A DNA stretch of 64,000 bases from Streptomyces lincolnensis. GTDB lineage: Bacteria > Actinomycetota > Actinomycetes > Streptomycetales > Streptomycetaceae. Under the pieces are notes generated by a model, which was given only the letters and a program-made list of their open reading frames with translations, was not told the origin of the DNA and ran no database searches. The stretch lies in assembly GCF_021173675.1 (NCBI RefSeq), contig NZ_JAIHON010000002.1:62001-126000 (forward strand), in the 5' to 3' direction. Position numbers and translations under genes: made by a program. Positions 60,680 through 64,000 of the stretch are shown here, one piece after another. Every line of letters starts with the position of its first letter. Within the stretch, counting starts at the first letter, position 1.

Positions 60680-62113
60680 ATGACGACGATTCGGCCGTTA
60701 CCGGCCACCCGCACCAGCCTCACCCGGGCAGTCGCCTGGATGGTGGGCCTCCTGCTGGCGTTCGCCGTCCTTCCCGCCGCCGTGCAGCCCACGGCGGCCA
60801 GGGCCGACAACCCGATCGTGCAGCACATCTACACCGCCGACCCGGCCCCGCTGGTGCACAACGGACGGGTCTACCTCTACACCGGGCACGACGAGGACGG
60901 TTCCACCTACTTCACCATGAAGGACTGGCGGGTGTGGTCCTCCGCCGACATGGTCAACTGGACCGACCACGGCTCACCGCTCGGTCTGAACACCTTCAGC
61001 TGGGCGTCCGCCGACGCGTGGGCGGGGCAGGCCGTGCAGCGCAACGGCCGGTTCTACTGGTATGTGCCGGTGAAGAACCGGGCCACCGGCCGGATGGCCA
61101 TCGGCGTGGCGGTGTCCGACAGCCCGACCGGTCCCTTCCGGGACGCCCTCGGGCGCCCCCTGGTGGAGAACGGTGAGATCGATCCGACCGTCTTCGTCGA
61201 CGACGACGGCCAGGCCTATCTGTACTGGGGCAACCCGAACCTGTCGTACGTCAGGCTGAACGCCGACATGACCTCCTACTCGGGAGGCGTCACCCGGATC
61301 CCGCTCACCACCGCGGGGTTCGGCACCCGCACCGGCGACCCCAACCGCCCCACCCTGTACGAAGAGGGGCCGTGGGTGTACAAGCGGAACGGCCTGTACT
61401 ACATGGTGTTCGCGGCCAAGTGCTGCTCGGAGTTCATCGCCTACTCGACGGCGCCCGGCCCGACCGGGCCGTGGACCTACCGCGGGACGGTCATGCCCAC
61501 CCAGGGCAGCAGTTTCACCAACCACCCCGGGATCGTGGACTTCAAGGGCAGCTCGTACTTCTTCTACCACAACGGCGCGTTGCCGGGCGGCGGCGGCTTC
61601 ACCCGCTCGGTCGCGGTGGAGAGGTTCTCCTACAACGCCGACGGCACGATCCCGACGATCACCATGACGAACGCGGGTGCCCCGCAGGCCGGCCCGCTCA
61701 ATCCGTACGTACGCCAGGAGGCCGAGACGATCGCCTGGGGTTCCGGGATCGAGACCGAACCGTCCAGCGAAGGCGGCATGAACGTCGGCTGGATCGACAA
61801 CGGCGACCACATCAAGGTGAAGGGCGCAGCCTTCGGGTCCGGCGCGGCCTCCTTCACCGCGCGCGTGGCCTCGGCCGCCACCGGCGGCGGCACCGTCGAA
61901 CTGCGCCTGGGCGGTCCGAACGGCACGGTCGCGGGCCGGTGCGCTGTGCCGAACACCGGCGGCTGGCAGACCTGGACGACGGTGACCTGCCCGGTCAGCG
62001 GCGCGACGGGAACCCAGGACCTGTACCTGCGGTTCACCGGCGGCAGCGGCTACCTGCTCAACATGAACTGGTGGCAGTTCACCCCGGCGGCCACCGTCAC
62101 CCCACCCGGGTAG
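60680..62113 (+). CDS. Secreted GH43 enzyme with C-terminal CBM6-like module
   Basis: 477 aa from ATG 60680 with GGAGG 5 nt upstream. Signal peptide about 1-42. The GH43 propeller (about 45-345) has IYTADPAPLVHNGRVYLYTG (base Asp), NGEIDPTVFVDDDG (pKa-modulating Asp) and YEEGPWVYKRNGLYYM (acid Glu). A CBM6-like beta-sandwich (about 355-470) starts with RQEAETIAWGSGIETEPS and contains LYLRFTGGSGYLLNMNWWQF. It probably hydrolyses xylan side chains or arabinoxylan. It follows the GH27 gene by 58 nt, likely in the same transcript. Confidence 0.94.
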   Translation: MTTIRPLPATRTSLTRAVAWMVGLLLAFAVLPAAVQPTAARADNPIVQHIYTADPAPLVHNGRVYLYTGHDEDGSTYFTMKDWRVWSSADMVNWTDHGSPLGLNTFSWASADAWAGQAVQRNGRFYWYVPVKNRATGRMAIGVAVSDSPTGPFRDALGRPLVENGEIDPTVFVDDDGQAYLYWGNPNLSYVRLNADMTSYSGGVTRIPLTTAGFGTRTGDPNRPTLYEEGPWVYKRNGLYYMVFAAKCCSEFIAYSTAPGPTGPWTYRGTVMPTQGSSFTNHPGIVDFKGSSYFFYHNGALPGGGGFTRSVAVERFSYNADGTIPTITMTNAGAPQAGPLNPYVRQEAETIAWGSGIETEPSSEGGMNVGWIDNGDHIKVKGAAFGSGAASFTARVASAATGGGTVELRLGGPNGTVAGRCAVPNTGGWQTWTTVTCPVSGATGTQDLYLRFTGGSGYLLNMNWWQFTPAATVTPPG

Positions 62114-62622
62114 TCCGGCGCAGAGGCACGTCCTCGCGATCCTGGTTGCCCGGGGAGGCGGGCAACCAGGTCACCGTTGTACCGCGTGGGGATCGTGAGC
62201 CCGTCGGGGTTGCCCGTGGCGTCGAACAGCACCGGCTCGTCGTAGGTGACCATCTCGATCTGCCGGGGCAGCCCGCGGGAGAACCGTCTCGCTCCAGGTC
62301 ATCGGGATGCGGACGCTGTGGAAGCCCTCCGCCCGGACGGCTTTGCACAGCTCTCTGGTGGCCTTGGGATGGCCCCAGGACGTCTCGTCCGCAATCGCGT
62401 CCAGGGTGTTGCCCAGGTTCCGGCTGGGCTGCATCGCCGCGACGGCGTCCATGGCGCGGGCCGGAACCCTGACCGTGGAGCCTGCCTGCTGTGCCGTGCC
62501 GCCGGGCGCGGCGAGCGCGTGCTGCCGGACAGTTCCAGGATGACGAGCAGCGCCACCAGCAGGCCGGCCAGGCTTCCGGTACCCCGTCTGCGGTGGTGTG
62601 CGGGTTGCCGTACGTCCTTCAC
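62100..62622 (-). pseudogene. Decayed GH5 endoglucanase-like gene with frameshifts and internal deletion
   Basis: From ATG 62622 the frame reads a signal-peptide-like stretch (AGLLVALLVILELSGS). After a frameshift near 62530 the sequence continues as AMDAVAAMQPSRNLGNTLDA then ETSWGHPKATRELCKAV and VRIPMTW, the start of a GH5 catalytic domain. A second frameshift near 62280 returns to the first frame with TYDEPVLFDATGNPDGLTIP. Only about 10 codons separate these, so the bulk of the barrel is deleted. Not functional. Confidence 0.7.
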
Positions 62623-62658
62623 GTGTCGTTTCCTTCGGTCGAGCGGGAGGGGGCTGGT

Positions 62659-64000
62659 TCAGCCGTCGAGGGGCTCGTAGTCGAACCAGTCGAAGTGGAC
62701 GGTGCCTGCCGCGGCGTACATGCCGATGACCCGGCCGGTGAAGCCACCGGCGACCTCGGTCGACAGGTAACGGCCGTCGAGGGCCGCGAGCTCGGTGAAC
62801 GTACCGTCGGGCTGCTCGACGCCGAGGGAGACGACGTCGGGTCCCGTGCACGGTCCGTGCGGAGACGGCGGTTCCGTCATCGTGACGGCGAGGACCACCG
62901 GCCCGGCGGGCACGGAATGTTCGGCCACGACGGTGCGCAGGGAACCGACACGCGCGACCACCCGCACCCGGGCGCCGGACACCTCGATCGCGTAGTGGTG
63001 CCGCTCGTCGAGCCGCACGGCCAGGCCGCCGCTGCCCTCCGCGGCGTCGACCAGAGTGCGCGCCCGGCACGACAGGTGCTGCTGGCGCCGACCGGTGAAC
63101 ACCACCTCGGGTTCGTCCAGGGAGCCGCCCCGTGCGCGGAGCGTCAGCCATCCGGGGCGCTCCTTGGTGGTGCAGTGTTCGGCGGGCCGGTCACGCAGGG
63201 AGATCCAGGACGGGCGCAGTTCGGCGTGCTCGAAGTCGTCCCGGTGTTCCTCGGCAGGGCCGGGGGAGAGCGGCCACGGGAGTTCGGGCAGGTCCAGGGT
63301 GACCTCGCCGACGACCGGCCAGTCGTCCACCCAGGTCACGGGGGCCAGGAAGGTCTCCCGGCCGAGCACGTGCCAGCCCGGGGTGCCGCCGCCCGGCCGG
63401 ACGCCGAGCAGCACCATCCACCAGGAGCCGTCGGGGCCCTGGACCAGGTCGGCGTGCCCGGTGTTCTGGACGGGGTGGTCGGTGCCGCGATGGGTGAGGA
63501 CCGGGTTGGCCGGGCACGGCTCGAACGGGCCGGCGGGTGTACGGCCGCGGGCGATCGACACGCCGTGGCCGCGCTCGGTGCCGCCCTCGGCGATGAGCAG
63601 ATACCAGTAGTCGCCGATCCGGTACAGGTGGGGAGCCTCCGGGGCCTTGGCGCCGGGCCCGCCGGACCAGAGCCGGTGCGGTGTGTCGTACGTCTGCCCG
63701 GTGGCCGGGTCGAGACGGACCTGCGAGACCCCGGCGACCGTGCACCAGCAGGTGCCGTCCTCGTCCCAGACCAGGTCGGGATCGATGCCGGGTACGCCCG
63801 GCGCCGGTATGGGGTCCGACCACGCTCCGGCGGGGTCGGTGGCCGTGACGATCAGGTTGCCGCCGCCCTCGGTGCAGTTGGTGACGATCAGCCAGAAGCG
63901 GCCGTCGTGGTGGCGCAGGGTGGGGGCGTAGATCCCGCCCGAGGACCACGCCTCCGTCAGAGGCAGCTGCTCCGGCCGGTCCAGAGCGTTGCCGATCTGG
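62659..64000 (-). CDS. GH43-type beta-xylosidase/arabinofuranosidase, N-terminus beyond window
   Basis: 447 codons to the window edge. The GH43 propeller is visible: GIYAPTLRHHDGRFWLIVTN, GVPGIDPDLVWDEDGTCW (Asp) and APEAPHLYRIGDYWYLL (Glu), then GHADLVQGPDGSWWMVLLG. From about 190 residues before the C-terminus a beta-sandwich domain begins (DDFEHAELRPSWISLRDRP) and runs to the end (GMYAAAGTVHFDWFDYEPLDG). This XynB-like two-domain arrangement indicates exo-acting xylosidase or arabinofuranosidase. The first part is missing only because the window ends. Confidence 0.9.
   Translation of the reverse strand, partial: QIGNALDRPEQLPLTEAWSSGGIYAPTLRHHDGRFWLIVTNCTEGGGNLIVTATDPAGAWSDPIPAPGVPGIDPDLVWDEDGTCWCTVAGVSQVRLDPATGQTYDTPHRLWSGGPGAKAPEAPHLYRIGDYWYLLIAEGGTERGHGVSIARGRTPAGPFEPCPANPVLTHRGTDHPVQNTGHADLVQGPDGSWWMVLLGVRPGGGTPGWHVLGRETFLAPVTWVDDWPVVGEVTLDLPELPWPLSPGPAEEHRDDFEHAELRPSWISLRDRPAEHCTTKERPGWLTLRARGGSLDEPEVVFTGRRQQHLSCRARTLVDAAEGSGGLAVRLDERHHYAIEVSGARVRVVARVGSLRTVVAEHSVPAGPVVLAVTMTEPPSPHGPCTGPDVVSLGVEQPDGTFTELAALDGRYLSTEVAGGFTGRVIGMYAAAGTVHFDWFDYEPLDG

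Overview
The window is high-GC actinobacterial chromosome, almost certainly Streptomyces or a close relative. Supporting signs are the very strong GC bias at third codon positions (long antisense shadow frames everywhere), frequent GTG starts, and many leaderless genes with a TANNNT box 6-7 nt before the start codon. The gene families also fit: CGNR/ABATE, ECF41 sigma factor, XRE-NB-ARC-TPR regulator, IF-1 paralog, Fic/Doc-like toxin and many secreted glycoside hydrolases. Gene order is mixed, with many small regulator-target pairs. That looks like a chromosome arm rather than the housekeeping core.

Layout. 1-4.8 kb: a truncated secreted LamG-Ig-GH43 enzyme and two alpha/beta hydrolases. 3.8-9.0 kb: a five-gene polar-amino-acid-type ABC importer plus KDG-kinase-like operon facing an IclR regulator, with clear operator repeats between them. 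9.1-14.3 kb: CGNR regulator/epoxide hydrolase, APC permease, TetR/epimerase. 14.3-20.4 kb: a minus-strand set (GCS2 ligase, PfkB kinase, GH95 enzyme) and a GH43-like gene. 20.4-27.3 kb: deazaflavin oxidoreductase, AhpD-like protein, a large STAND regulator, SnoaL/AraC pair, a peptidoglycan-binding membrane protein and a small toxin-antitoxin pair. 27.3-39.3 kb: YfhO-like membrane protein, secreted PI-PLC-like protein, NUDIX, MMPL transporter, an orphan histidine kinase and an acyl-CoA oxidase. 39.6-45.5 kb: oxidoreductase-ECF41 sigma operon, zinc-ADH-like gene/TetR, NmrA-like gene/AraC. 45.6-55.3 kb: dienelactone hydrolase, GNAT-IF-1 operon, imine-reductase-like gene/HxlR, second enolase/MarR, methyltransferase and prephenate dehydratase. 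55.3-58.5 kb: hydrolase facing a GNAT-PaaX operon. 58.5-64 kb: a partly decayed plant-polysaccharide locus (GH74 relic, GH27-CBM13, GH43-CBM6, GH5 relic, GH43).

How the genes work together. Most of the window is built of divergent regulator-target pairs whose shared promoter carries a well-formed inverted or tandem repeat: IclR/ABC, CGNR/epoxide hydrolase, TetR/epimerase, TetR/zinc-ADH, HxlR/imine reductase, MarR/enolase and PaaX/hydrolase. The most unusual are four consecutive 13-bp units between enolase and marR, three 13-bp palindromes at exact 21-bp spacing before the zinc-ADH gene, and four tandem 11-bp units before the YfhO gene. Glycan-active enzymes occur at both window ends and at 14-20 kb. 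Two endo-acting enzymes at the right end survive only as fragments, while the exo-acting enzymes beside them are intact.

I saw no tRNA, rRNA, CRISPR array, insertion sequence or prophage. All functions are inferred from reading the sequence; no searches were run.
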